The notes beneath the pieces were generated by a model. It did no database searches and had not been told where the DNA came from. It was given only the letters and a program-made list of their open reading frames with translations. Shown here in pieces: positions 8,182-16,138 of a stretch of DNA of 64,000 bases (positions within the stretch are counted from its first letter, which is position 1; each line of letters begins with the position of its first letter). A program made the position numbers and the translations under genes. Source of the stretch: Taibaiella chishuiensis (GTDB taxonomy: Bacteria; Bacteroidota; Bacteroidia; Chitinophagales; Chitinophagaceae); the NCBI RefSeq assembly GCF_003014535.1, contig NZ_PYGD01000001.1, positions 1,240,001 to 1,304,000 on the forward strand, in the 5' to 3' direction.

Positions 8182-9099
8182 ATGTTTAAATTCAGACTGC
8201 CCGGCTGGATGCTTTTCCTGATCTGCGCCGGTTTTTCAATCCCCTCCTTTGCACAAAAGGAGATCGATAAAGAGGCTTTAGGCCGGTTGACCCAACTGGA
8301 AGATTCGCTGGTGGTTTTGGCCGATTCGATGTACAATACGCCCATCCCCGATTTCAGGATCGATTACTGTGTCCGGTTTACCAAAACACTACGCCAGGCG
8401 CTCGATATCCCCAATTCATTTTATTATCCTTTTACCAAACTGGAACAGAAAGTACATATCCTGTACCCGGAAGATAAGAGCTTCCGCATCATCAACTGGA
8501 TGGTAGCGCCTTCCGATATGGTACGGCGTTACTACGGCGCCATACAGATGCAGGGCAGCGCCCTGAAGCTGTTCCCGCTGCGCGACTTTTCGGATAAACT
8601 GGAACGGGGCGCCGAAACGGCTACCCTGAATGCCGACCAGTGGTATGGTTGCGAATACTACAAGATTATGACGCAAACGATACAGGGCGAAAAAATGTAC
8701 CTGTTGTTCGGCTTCAATTCCAACGGGATGAGCAGCAATAAAAAGATACTCGATATCATGTCGCTTACAGAGAGCGGCCCCGTGTTCGGAGCGCCGGTGT
8801 TCCTCCTGCCTGATGCCCGCGGGCAGCGGCTTATGGCGCAGAACCGGGTGATACTCGAATACAAGAAAGCAGCACAGGTATCGCTGAACTACGATGCTGC
8901 CAAAGGCATGGTGATGTTTAACCGGCTGATGTCGGAGATCAACGATCCTAACCGGAAAAATACCTATATCCCTACCGGCCAGACCGATGGTTTGCGCCTG
9001 GAAAACGGCCAGTATATCTATGTAAGAGATGCTATACCGGTACTGAAGCTGCAGGATGGCCAGGCCCCCATAGACGGGGTAATGTCGGGTGGTAAGTAG
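8182..9099 (+). CDS. Secreted protein of unknown function
   Basis: 305 residues with a Sec signal peptide (about residues 1-24, cleavage after 'SFA'). The mature protein has no membrane helix. It is mixed alpha/beta, with an acidic N-terminal helix ('ALGRLTQLEDSLVVLADSM') and several Tyr/Phe-rich strands. I do not recognise a family. No C-terminal T9SS sorting domain is visible, so it is probably periplasmic. recJ follows 77 bp downstream on the same strand. Synteny with mutY on one side and recJ on the other suggests a chromosomal core gene of this lineage rather than a transferred gene. Confidence 0.8.
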   Translation: MFKFRLPGWMLFLICAGFSIPSFAQKEIDKEALGRLTQLEDSLVVLADSMYNTPIPDFRIDYCVRFTKTLRQALDIPNSFYYPFTKLEQKVHILYPEDKSFRIINWMVAPSDMVRRYYGAIQMQGSALKLFPLRDFSDKLERGAETATLNADQWYGCEYYKIMTQTIQGEKMYLLFGFNSNGMSSNKKILDIMSLTESGPVFGAPVFLLPDARGQRLMAQNRVILEYKKAAQVSLNYDAAKGMVMFNRLMSEINDPNRKNTYIPTGQTDGLRLENGQYIYVRDAIPVLKLQDGQAPIDGVMSGGK

Positions 9100-9176
9100 C
9101 AGGTGCCGATAAAACCGACCGAACCGCAGAGGAGAAAAGACATCGTTCACCGGATTAAATAGTATAGCAGAAGTAT

Positions 9177-10913
9177 ATGGCAGTAGAAAAAGTATGGAAG
9201 ATAAAGCATGCGGACCAGGCCATCGTCGACAATATCGCACAAAGTATAAAGATACATCCTGCCCTGTGCCGGTTGCTGGCCCTGCGCGGCATGACGGACT
9301 ACGACAGCTCGAAAGATTTTTTCCGGCCTGTTATGCAGCATCTTCACGACCCTTTCCTGATGAAAGGCATGCAGGTGGCGGTAGACCGCATCGGGCAGGC
9401 CATCAGCAGGGGAGAGAAGGTGATGATCTACGGCGACTACGATGTGGATGGCACTACTGCCGTATCTGTGGTATATTCCTTTTTTATCAAAAATTTTCCT
9501 GCCGGTCTTTTCAGTTTTTATGTGCCGCATCGTTATCGCGAAGGGTATGGCCTTTCGCAGGAAGGTATAGATACTGCGGAGACCCAGGGCGTGACCCTGG
9601 TGATTACCCTCGACTGTGGCATTAAATCGGTAGAACGCATAGCCTATGCGGCCGGCAAGGGTATCGACGTGATCGTATGCGATCACCATACCCCCGACGA
9701 TCACCTGCCCGATGCCGTGGCTATTCTCAACCCCAAACAACACGACTGCCCTTACCCCTTTAAAGAGCTGAGCGGCTGCGGTATCGGGTACAAACTGATC
9801 AGCGCCCTGGCTCAGGTGCACCAATTGCCCGAAGAAAACGTGGTCAAATACCTGGACCTGGTAGCGACCAGTATAGCCGCCGATATCGTACCGATGGACG
9901 GCGAAAACAGGGTACTGGCCTACTATGGCATTAAACGGGCCAACGAGCAGCCCTGCCTGGCATTACAAACGATCAAACAAATGGTCAGTATAGACCGCGA
10001 TCTCAATATCTCCGACCTGGTATTCATTATTGCCCCGCGCATTAATGCCGCCGGCCGTATGGACGATGCCCGTAAGGCCATCGACCTGTTTATAGAAGAA
10101 GACCCGCTGCGTTCCAAAGAGCTGGCCGAAGTATTGCATGCCGATAACTTCGACCGTAAGGAGGTAGACAAGAGTATGACCGAAGAGGCCATAAACCTGA
10201 TGCAACAGGACGTAGCAGGCGCCAATAACAAGTCTACCGTGCTGTTTCAGCCCCATTGGCATAAAGGCGTGGTGGGCATTGTGGCCTCCCGCCTTATCGA
10301 CCATTACTACCGGCCTACCATTGTGCTTACGGAGTCTAACGGGAAAGTAACCGGCTCGGCCCGTTCGGTAAACGGGTTTAATATTTACGAAGCGATACAC
10401 CAATGCGGCGACCTGCTCGAAAACTATGGCGGGCATTACTTTGCCGCAGGTATGACCATGCACCCCGATAACCTTGCTGCCTTCCGCGAACGTTTCGAAC
10501 AGGTGGTACGCGATACGATAGAGCCGGGCTCCCTGCAACCGGTTATCGATATCGATGCAGAGATCCGGCTGAGCGATATTACACCCGGTTTTTTCAATAT
10601 TATCCGGCAGTTCGAACCCTATGGACCTACCAATCTCAGGCCGGTGTTTATGAGCCGGGCCGTGAGCGACTGGAAAGGATACAGCCGGGTAGTTAAGGAG
10701 ATGCATATCCGCTTTGTGGTTGCCCAGCAGGAAGGGTTCAGCATAACCGGCATTGGTTTTGGCATGGTCGATAAATTCGGCCTGGTAGCCGGCGGTCAGC
10801 CCTTCGACATTATTTACACCATCGATGAAAATGAATGGAACGGATCGAAAACCCTGCAGTTAAAAGTAATTGATATCCGTGCTGCGGAAGCGCAGGCGAT
10901 AAACGATAAATAA
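9177..10913 (+). CDS. recJ: Single-stranded-DNA-specific exonuclease RecJ
   Basis: 578 residues, normal for RecJ. It degrades ssDNA 5' to 3' in recombination and mismatch repair. DHH-family motifs are intact: 'YGDYDVDG' at 85-92, 'LDCGI' near 145-149 and the DHH triplet at 169-171. A DHHA1 domain follows (about 355-450; 'GSARSVNGFNIYEA' and 'YGGHYFAAGMTM'), then a C-terminal OB fold (about 465-570). The start at 9177 places the ATG just after a purine-rich 'agaagtat' and keeps the N-terminal helix. It overlaps no neighbour and lies 9 bp from ung, so recJ-ung is probably one transcript. Confidence 0.95.
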   Translation: MAVEKVWKIKHADQAIVDNIAQSIKIHPALCRLLALRGMTDYDSSKDFFRPVMQHLHDPFLMKGMQVAVDRIGQAISRGEKVMIYGDYDVDGTTAVSVVYSFFIKNFPAGLFSFYVPHRYREGYGLSQEGIDTAETQGVTLVITLDCGIKSVERIAYAAGKGIDVIVCDHHTPDDHLPDAVAILNPKQHDCPYPFKELSGCGIGYKLISALAQVHQLPEENVVKYLDLVATSIAADIVPMDGENRVLAYYGIKRANEQPCLALQTIKQMVSIDRDLNISDLVFIIAPRINAAGRMDDARKAIDLFIEEDPLRSKELAEVLHADNFDRKEVDKSMTEEAINLMQQDVAGANNKSTVLFQPHWHKGVVGIVASRLIDHYYRPTIVLTESNGKVTGSARSVNGFNIYEAIHQCGDLLENYGGHYFAAGMTMHPDNLAAFRERFEQVVRDTIEPGSLQPVIDIDAEIRLSDITPGFFNIIRQFEPYGPTNLRPVFMSRAVSDWKGYSRVVKEMHIRFVVAQQEGFSITGIGFGMVDKFGLVAGGQPFDIIYTIDENEWNGSKTLQLKVIDIRAAEAQAINDK

Positions 10914-10922
10914 CCACGATTC

Positions 10923-11597
10923 ATGAATGTTCAGATAGAGCCCAGCTGGCAGCAAGTGCTGGCGCCGGAATTCGACAAACCTTATTTTGCCGGTATCGTA
11001 CAGTATCTTAAAGCCGAAAAGGCCGCCGGTAAAGAGATCTATCCTGCAGGCCCGCTTATATTCAACGCCTTTAACCTGACCCCCTTCGACAAGGTAAAAG
11101 CGGTATTGATCGGGCAGGACCCTTATCATGGTAAGGGGCAGGCTCATGGACTCAGTTTTTCGGTGCCTCCGGGCATTAAGCCGCCGCCCTCGCTGATGAA
11201 TATGTACAAAGAGCTGAAGGACGACCTGGGTATCGATGCACCGGCGCATGGTTGCCTGGAACACTGGGCCAGGCAGGGTTTGCTGATGCTCAACGCATCG
11301 CTTACCGTAGTGGCAGCCACGCCTATGTCGCACAGCAAGATAGGGTGGGAACAATTTACCGACGCGGTTATCCGTACGGTGTCTGATAAGAAGGAAGGCG
11401 TCGTTTTTATTTTATGGGGCCGGTTTGCCCAGCAGAAAGAAGCGCTGATCGATAAAAGCAAACATTTTGTATTGAAGGCTGCGCATCCCTCGCCCTTTTC
11501 GGCGCACAGCGGTTTCTTCGGCAGCAAACCTTATAGCCGTACCAATGAATTGCTGGTACAGCAGGGCAAAACGCCCATCGACTGGAACCTGGACTGA
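10923..11597 (+). CDS. ung: Uracil-DNA glycosylase, family 1
   Basis: 224 residues. It excises uracil from DNA. Motif A 'GQDPYHG' carries the catalytic Asp66, with His69. Motif B 'HPSPFSAHSGFFG' carries the transition-state His188. The active-site Asn is in 'LMLNASLTV' (124). All family-1 residues are present. The start 9 bp after the recJ stop suggests translational coupling and a shared repair operon. Confidence 0.95.
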   Translation: MNVQIEPSWQQVLAPEFDKPYFAGIVQYLKAEKAAGKEIYPAGPLIFNAFNLTPFDKVKAVLIGQDPYHGKGQAHGLSFSVPPGIKPPPSLMNMYKELKDDLGIDAPAHGCLEHWARQGLLMLNASLTVVAATPMSHSKIGWEQFTDAVIRTVSDKKEGVVFILWGRFAQQKEALIDKSKHFVLKAAHPSPFSAHSGFFGSKPYSRTNELLVQQGKTPIDWNLD

Positions 11598-11669
11598 GTT
11601 TATTTTTGAAATCTATTGCGGGGCCGGGGTACGCCCGGCAGCTACCCGCGGTTTGTTTAATACAGTATC

Positions 11670-12065
11670 GTGAATATGGAAAAGAATGCAGAAAAATTAA
11701 GAATCGATAAATACCTCTGGTCTATCCGGGTATTTAAGACCCGGTCGCTGGCAGCAGATGCCTGCGAGGCGGGCAGGGTACGGTGGAACGGTAACCCGGT
11801 AAAGGCTTCGAAACAGGTAAATGTGGGCGAGCAATACGATATCCGTACACCCGAACGCCGCTGGAACATAGAAGTAACCGGCCTGTTGCAGACCCGCAAG
11901 GCCTATCCCGAGGCCGTTAAGTTTTATATCGATCATACCCCCGAAGAGGATAAGACCATTACCGGCAGCCAGGCTTCCAGCTTCTACACCGGCAAGCGGC
12001 TCAGTAAAGTGGGCCGTCCTACGAAACAACAACGACGGGATCTTGATGAGTTCCTGGATAATTAA
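11670..12065 (+). CDS. S4-domain RNA-binding protein (HslR/RqcP-like)
   Basis: 131 residues. An S4 RNA-binding domain occupies about 11-70 ('RIDKYLWSIRVFKTRSLA' then 'GRVRWNG' and 'KQVNVGEQYDIR'), followed by a basic C-terminal tail 'RPTKQQRRDLDEF'. This is the architecture of E. coli Hsp15 (hslR), which binds stalled 50S subunits carrying peptidyl-tRNA; related RqcP works in ribosome quality control. Which of the two roles applies is not readable here. Start chosen at the ATG giving a short acidic lead-in. Strong terminator downstream. Confidence 0.85.
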   Translation: MNMEKNAEKLRIDKYLWSIRVFKTRSLAADACEAGRVRWNGNPVKASKQVNVGEQYDIRTPERRWNIEVTGLLQTRKAYPEAVKFYIDHTPEEDKTITGSQASSFYTGKRLSKVGRPTKQQRRDLDEFLDN

Positions 12066-12073
12066 GAAAAAGG

Positions 12074-12106
12074 CAGGGTCGTGCAGCAGCACGGCCCTGT
12101 TTTCTT
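12074..12106 (+). terminator. Intrinsic terminator
   Basis: 11-bp stem with one G-T pair (12074-12084 with 12089-12099), 4-nt loop 'agca' and a T-rich tail. It closes the S4 gene. Confidence 0.8.
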
Positions 12107-12280
12107 TACAGGCGGACCGGCCTGTTTATGTAACCTGGTTGTTTTCTGCCACCTGAAGAAGTGATTTTCAGTACCGGGTATGTTAAAAATATTTGAAGGC
12201 CCGGCCCAACTTTTTTATGAGAAAACACTATCTTGCTAGTATACTGGCGCAATACACAAAAAAGTTGAACTAAACCCGAT

Positions 12281-14539
12281 ATGATAAGAAATATACGCAC
12301 TAAGCTGACGGCGGGTCTGCTTATGTTTGCCGTGGCCCATGGTTATGCCACCGATAACCATTGGAAGCAGTTTGCCGGACGAACCGCCCCGTCCAGTCTG
12401 CCCATGACCACCAAACCCAAAGACTACAAAATATTTACGCTCGACCAGCAGAAAATGCTGGCCTTCCTGAGCAACCTCGGTACCGACTACGACAAGGGGG
12501 AGTCGATACTGCTGCCTACGCCCGATAACAAGTACCGGGCGTTCCATGTGTGGAAAACACCGATGATGGAAGAGGGACTGGCTGTGCAACATCCCGAGAT
12601 CCAGACTTTTACCGCGGTAGCCGAAGACGACCAGAACGTAACGGCCAAACTCGACTATACCCTCTACGGCTTCAGGGCCCTGGTACTCGACGGCAACAGT
12701 TCTTTTATGATCGATCCGTACAGCGATGCAGCCGACGGTTATTATATTTCTTTTTACCGCAGCGATTTCCTGTCCCAAACGGTTGCCCATGCCTGCGAGG
12801 TAGGCATGTTTCCCGAACTGCAACCTTCGGATAACGCTACGCAAACCGTAACCGGCGGTCCTAAAAGCGACCTGGCCCGAACCCATGGCACCCTGCGCAG
12901 GACCTACCGTCTTGCCGTAAGTTGTACGGGTGAGTATGCCCTCGCTGCTGTCGGGCCGGGCGCCAGCAAAGCGCAGACCCTCAATAAGATCGTATCTACG
13001 GTAAACCGGGTAAACGGCGTATACGAAACAGAACTTTCGGTTTCGATGAAGCTTATCGCACGCAATTCGGACATCATTTACGTTAACCCTGTTACCGATT
13101 CCTATAACTGTAATACCAACCTGGCCTGTCTCATTAACGAGGTACAGACCAAGATTACCTCGGTGATCGGCGATCAGAACTACGACATCGGCCATATACT
13201 CTGTACGGCCGGTGGCGGACTGGCGCAGGTACGTGCCGCCTGCGGGACTGGTAAAGCCAGAGGTACCAGTACCTCCGGCGGGCCCGACGACTTCAGCACC
13301 ATGTTGCATGAACTGGGGCACCAGATGGGCGCCAACCATACCTTCAGCGCCAATAGCGGCGGCTGTAACAACAACGGTAATACAGGCACAGCCTACGAAG
13401 CCGGTGCTGGCATCACGATTATGTCGTATGCCGGCCTCTGCGATCCGAACAATGTAGGCAACGGTCAAAACTTTTTCCACATCAACAGCCTGGACGAAAT
13501 TACCACCTACCTGGGTGGCGCAGGCGGAACCTGCGGTACCACCACGCCGGGTACGGCAGCAGTAATGCTTCCCCAACTGGTGGATACCTATTTTATCCCG
13601 CGTAATACGCCATTCGAGCTTACCGGGCCTAAAGCAACCTCTACACAGCCTGCAGCGGCCATTACCTATAGCTGGGAGCAGTACGACCTGGGTAACTTCG
13701 GCGGTACAGAAGCCAATAACAGCGCCGCCCCTGCCGGCCCGCTGTTCAAGTGTTACCTGCCCGATACTTCCCGTTCCCGCTCCTATCCAGAGTATGGACG
13801 CATAACGAGCGGCGGTTACGGTACGGGTGCTGCCAGCGCCGGCCAGCGCCTGCCTACGGTTGCCCGCGAGGTACATTTCAAATTGGTAGCCCGGAGCAAA
13901 TACCAGGGTTGGGGCACCTTTAATTTCAGCGATAAGGATATGGTGCTGAAAGCCGACCAGAGCGCTTCCGACTTCAGGGTTACCTCGCAGGCTACTGCAG
14001 AAACCTGGCAGCCGTTTACGCAGAAACGTGTGGAATGGAGTGTGGCCAATACCGATAAAGACTCCGTTAAATGTAAATGGGTAAACATCTACCTGTCGCG
14101 CGACGATGGTAAGACCTTTCCTTACCTGCTCGTGGCCAATGCCCCGAACAACGGCGCATACAATGTAACGGTACCCAATGTGTATACCCAGCAGGGCAGG
14201 ATTAAGGTAAAAGGTTCGGGTAACGTGTTTTTCGATATCAATAAAGGACAACTTACCTTAAACGGCGATCCTACCGGGGTTAAAGACCTGGACCTGTATT
14301 CGGCCCTGAGCATTTATCCTAACCCGGCTACCAACCGTGTACACATCAGTGTTAAAGAGAGCTCCGGCGCTACCCTTAAAGTGATCCTGTACAATGTAGT
14401 GGGACAACGTATGTGGAGCGGCGATCTTCAAAAAGAAACAGACATTCCTGTAGCAGGCTTCGCAAGGGGCAATTATCTCCTGCAGGTAGTGAATACCAAT
14501 ACTGGGGCTAAATCGACCCATAAAGTTGCTTTGCAATAG
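12281..14539 (+). CDS. T9SS-exported reprolysin-like metalloprotease
   Basis: 752 residues. The signal peptide spans about 1-22. A prodomain-like region precedes the metzincin catalytic domain. The zinc site HELGHQMGANH gives ligands H343, H347 and H353 with catalytic E344. The Met-turn Met381 in 'IMSYAG' lies 28 residues later, which places it with adamalysin/reprolysin-type (M12B) metzincins. About ten Cys cluster in the catalytic part. Residues about 670-752 form a T9SS type A sorting domain ('LSIYPNPATNRVHI' ... 'GNYLLQVV'), so the enzyme is exported across the outer membrane and processed by PorU, encoded in this window. Probable role: extracellular protein degradation. Strong terminator follows. 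Confidence 0.9.
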   Translation: MIRNIRTKLTAGLLMFAVAHGYATDNHWKQFAGRTAPSSLPMTTKPKDYKIFTLDQQKMLAFLSNLGTDYDKGESILLPTPDNKYRAFHVWKTPMMEEGLAVQHPEIQTFTAVAEDDQNVTAKLDYTLYGFRALVLDGNSSFMIDPYSDAADGYYISFYRSDFLSQTVAHACEVGMFPELQPSDNATQTVTGGPKSDLARTHGTLRRTYRLAVSCTGEYALAAVGPGASKAQTLNKIVSTVNRVNGVYETELSVSMKLIARNSDIIYVNPVTDSYNCNTNLACLINEVQTKITSVIGDQNYDIGHILCTAGGGLAQVRAACGTGKARGTSTSGGPDDFSTMLHELGHQMGANHTFSANSGGCNNNGNTGTAYEAGAGITIMSYAGLCDPNNVGNGQNFFHINSLDEITTYLGGAGGTCGTTTPGTAAVMLPQLVDTYFIPRNTPFELTGPKATSTQPAAAITYSWEQYDLGNFGGTEANNSAAPAGPLFKCYLPDTSRSRSYPEYGRITSGGYGTGAASAGQRLPTVAREVHFKLVARSKYQGWGTFNFSDKDMVLKADQSASDFRVTSQATAETWQPFTQKRVEWSVANTDKDSVKCKWVNIYLSRDDGKTFPYLLVANAPNNGAYNVTVPNVYTQQGRIKVKGSGNVFFDINKGQLTLNGDPTGVKDLDLYSALSIYPNPATNRVHISVKESSGATLKVILYNVVGQRMWSGDLQKETDIPVAGFARGNYLLQVVNTNTGAKSTHKVALQ

Positions 14540-14560
14540 CGGTTAATCAACATGTTTACC

Positions 14561-14592
14561 GGCGCTGCTCTCTCCAGGGCAGCGCCTTTTTT
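14561..14592 (+). terminator. Intrinsic terminator
   Basis: 8-bp GC-rich perfect stem (14561-14568 with 14579-14586) followed by TTTTTT. It ends the metalloprotease transcript. Confidence 0.85.
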
Positions 14593-14758
14593 ATGCCTGC
14601 AACTATAGCGGCGTATCGCCATGTTGACTTCAATCGTACATATTACCGTTTCGTCGGTTCTAATTCCTTATTGGTCGGCAAGTATAAGCAGAATGAAAAT
14701 CAGGCTTGGTAATTTAGTCCCCGGACACCATTTTTAATCAATCACGAAAGCCTCTTTT

Positions 14759-15358
14759 ATGAAATTAAAATTACTCTTACTCTCTGCCTGCTCGATGATG
14801 GCTATGGCTGCAAGCGCCAACAAGCTTACGATCACCGTACAGGACTTTAAGTTTACACCGGCCGATGCGACCATCGCACTGGGCGATACCGTACTGTTTA
14901 CCTGGATCAATGGCTCGCATACGACTACCAGCAGGACTATTCCGAGCGGCGCAGCTGCCTGGGATCACCCGATGACCGCCGCCAGCACTTCGTTCCAGTA
15001 CGTGCCTACGGTAGCCGGTGTATATAACTATGTATGTGTACCCCACGAATCTATGGGCCATATCGGTAAGTTTACCGTAACCGGCGGTACCGGCGTAAAA
15101 GATTACGAACTGGGCAAAACAGCGCTGGACGTATATCCTAACCCTGCATCATCCAAACTGAGCATTGTTTTTAAAGAATCTAAAAAAGCATTTGCCGTAG
15201 CCGTTACCGATATCTCCGGCAGGACCGTGATGGCTCCGCGCATGGTAAATGCCGAAGGCACTACGCTGGACATCAGCCACCTGCCCGAAGGCATGTATAT
15301 AACCCGTATTGAGCAGGATGGTAAAACGCTGTTGCGCAAGTTTACCGTTGCCCGCTAA
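14759..15358 (+). CDS. T9SS-exported amicyanin-like cupredoxin
   Basis: 199 residues: signal peptide (1-20), cupredoxin domain (about 21-107) and T9SS type A sorting domain (about 122-199, 'LDVYPNPASSKLSIVF'). Type 1 copper ligands are visible: H54 and the C93-X2-H96-X2-M99 loop in 'VCVPHESMG', the spacing seen in amicyanin rather than plastocyanin. Cupredoxins carry single electrons. Joined to a sorting domain, this one would act outside the cell or on its surface, with an unknown redox partner. Its 219-bp upstream gap separates it from the metalloprotease terminator, so it probably has its own promoter. Confidence 0.9.
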   Translation: MKLKLLLLSACSMMAMAASANKLTITVQDFKFTPADATIALGDTVLFTWINGSHTTTSRTIPSGAAAWDHPMTAASTSFQYVPTVAGVYNYVCVPHESMGHIGKFTVTGGTGVKDYELGKTALDVYPNPASSKLSIVFKESKKAFAVAVTDISGRTVMAPRMVNAEGTTLDISHLPEGMYITRIEQDGKTLLRKFTVAR

Positions 15359-15391
15359 AGTTTTGTTGTGTGTTGATTGGTTTATATTGAC

Positions 15392-15429
15392 GAAAGGCCG
15401 CCAGACGCAGGTGGCCTTTCTCTTTTTTT
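15392..15429. terminator. Bidirectional intrinsic terminator
   Basis: 11-bp stem with one G-T pair (15392-15402 with 15410-15420) and a seven-T run at 15423-15429. It lies between the convergent cupredoxin and MarR genes and overlaps the MarR stop. Confidence 0.8.
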
Positions 15430-15916
15430 AATCCTCCGCTCCTTCCTGCTCCAGCCGGCGTAACAGGCCCCGGATATTTTTCAGCAGGATCTCTTTCTCC
15501 GCCAGGGCTACAGGCGCAATGATACGACGTACCGGTTCGGTATAAAACGAGGCAATGTGGGCAATGTCGGCCCCCCATTCCGTAAGTCTTACCGAATGGC
15601 TCCGCGCATCATCCGGGTCTTTGTGCCGGCCGATCATGTGCTTGCGCTCCAGCGAACGTATGGCTTCACTCACCGTGGGTTTGGTGAGCATAAAGTGCCG
15701 GGCCAGCCCGCTGATCTTTACACTTTGCGCTTCCCGGATATGGATCAGCAACTGGATCTGCAGCGGACTCAGGTCGTGCTCGCGCGCCTGCTCCCACAAG
15801 AGGGCGCGATAAGCATGGCCAATGGCTTCGAGGCCGCTTACGATCGCGGTGTCTATATCCTGCTTTTCTGAATGAGGCATGGTGGTTGCTTTTGTTAGTT
15901 TTTGGTTAAAGGCCAT
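15428..15916 (-). CDS. MarR family transcriptional regulator
   Basis: 162 residues with the MarR winged helix: 'LSPLQIQLLIHIREAQSVKISGLARHF' (about 49-75), recognition helix 'LTKPTVSEAIRSLERKHMI' (77-95) and the wing 'DDARSHSVRLTEWG' (98-111). MarR proteins are dimeric repressors that often respond to phenolics or oxidants and control a neighbouring gene. The divergent neighbour is a TonB-dependent receptor, whose promoter lies 170 bp away, so local control is plausible but unproven. An in-frame ATG at 15880 (MPHSEK) would give a 150-residue product with the whole fold and is an equally good start. Confidence 0.85.
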   Translation of the reverse strand: MAFNQKLTKATTMPHSEKQDIDTAIVSGLEAIGHAYRALLWEQAREHDLSPLQIQLLIHIREAQSVKISGLARHFMLTKPTVSEAIRSLERKHMIGRHKDPDDARSHSVRLTEWGADIAHIASFYTEPVRRIIAPVALAEKEILLKNIRGLLRRLEQEGAED

Positions 15917-16085
15917 GGGCTTTTATAATGTTAGTAGTGCTAACTAAATGCGGCGCTGACCGGAACCGGGGTATGATCTTATCGTTAAGCGCTACAAATA
16001 TAGTTTGTAATCCTAACTATTTACTGTTTTCAGGCGCGATTCCTGCTAACGCAGGTATATATGCGTTTTTTGCGCCTGTGTGGTG

Positions 16086-16118
16086 TTTGCCGCTTCGGTA
16101 TTGATACTTATATCTTTG
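16086..16118 (+). promoter_or_regulatory. Bacteroidota-type promoter of the TonB receptor
   Basis: TTTG at 16086-16089 and TATCTTTG at 16111-16118, 21 nt apart. It lies downstream of the longest-ORF start at 16061 and so supports the start at 16139. Confidence 0.65.
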
Positions 16119-16138
16119 CGACCCTAATTGCAGATTTT

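Noticed and set aside
12236-14251. Open frame of 671 codons antisense to the metalloprotease
   Set aside because: Same length span as the real gene on the other strand, no signal peptide or recognisable domain, low-complexity composition. It arises from the codon bias of the real gene.
15916-16086. Possible riboswitch upstream of the TonB receptor
   Set aside because: No cobalamin-box or other conserved motif was found, and the promoter leaves a leader of only about 15 nt.
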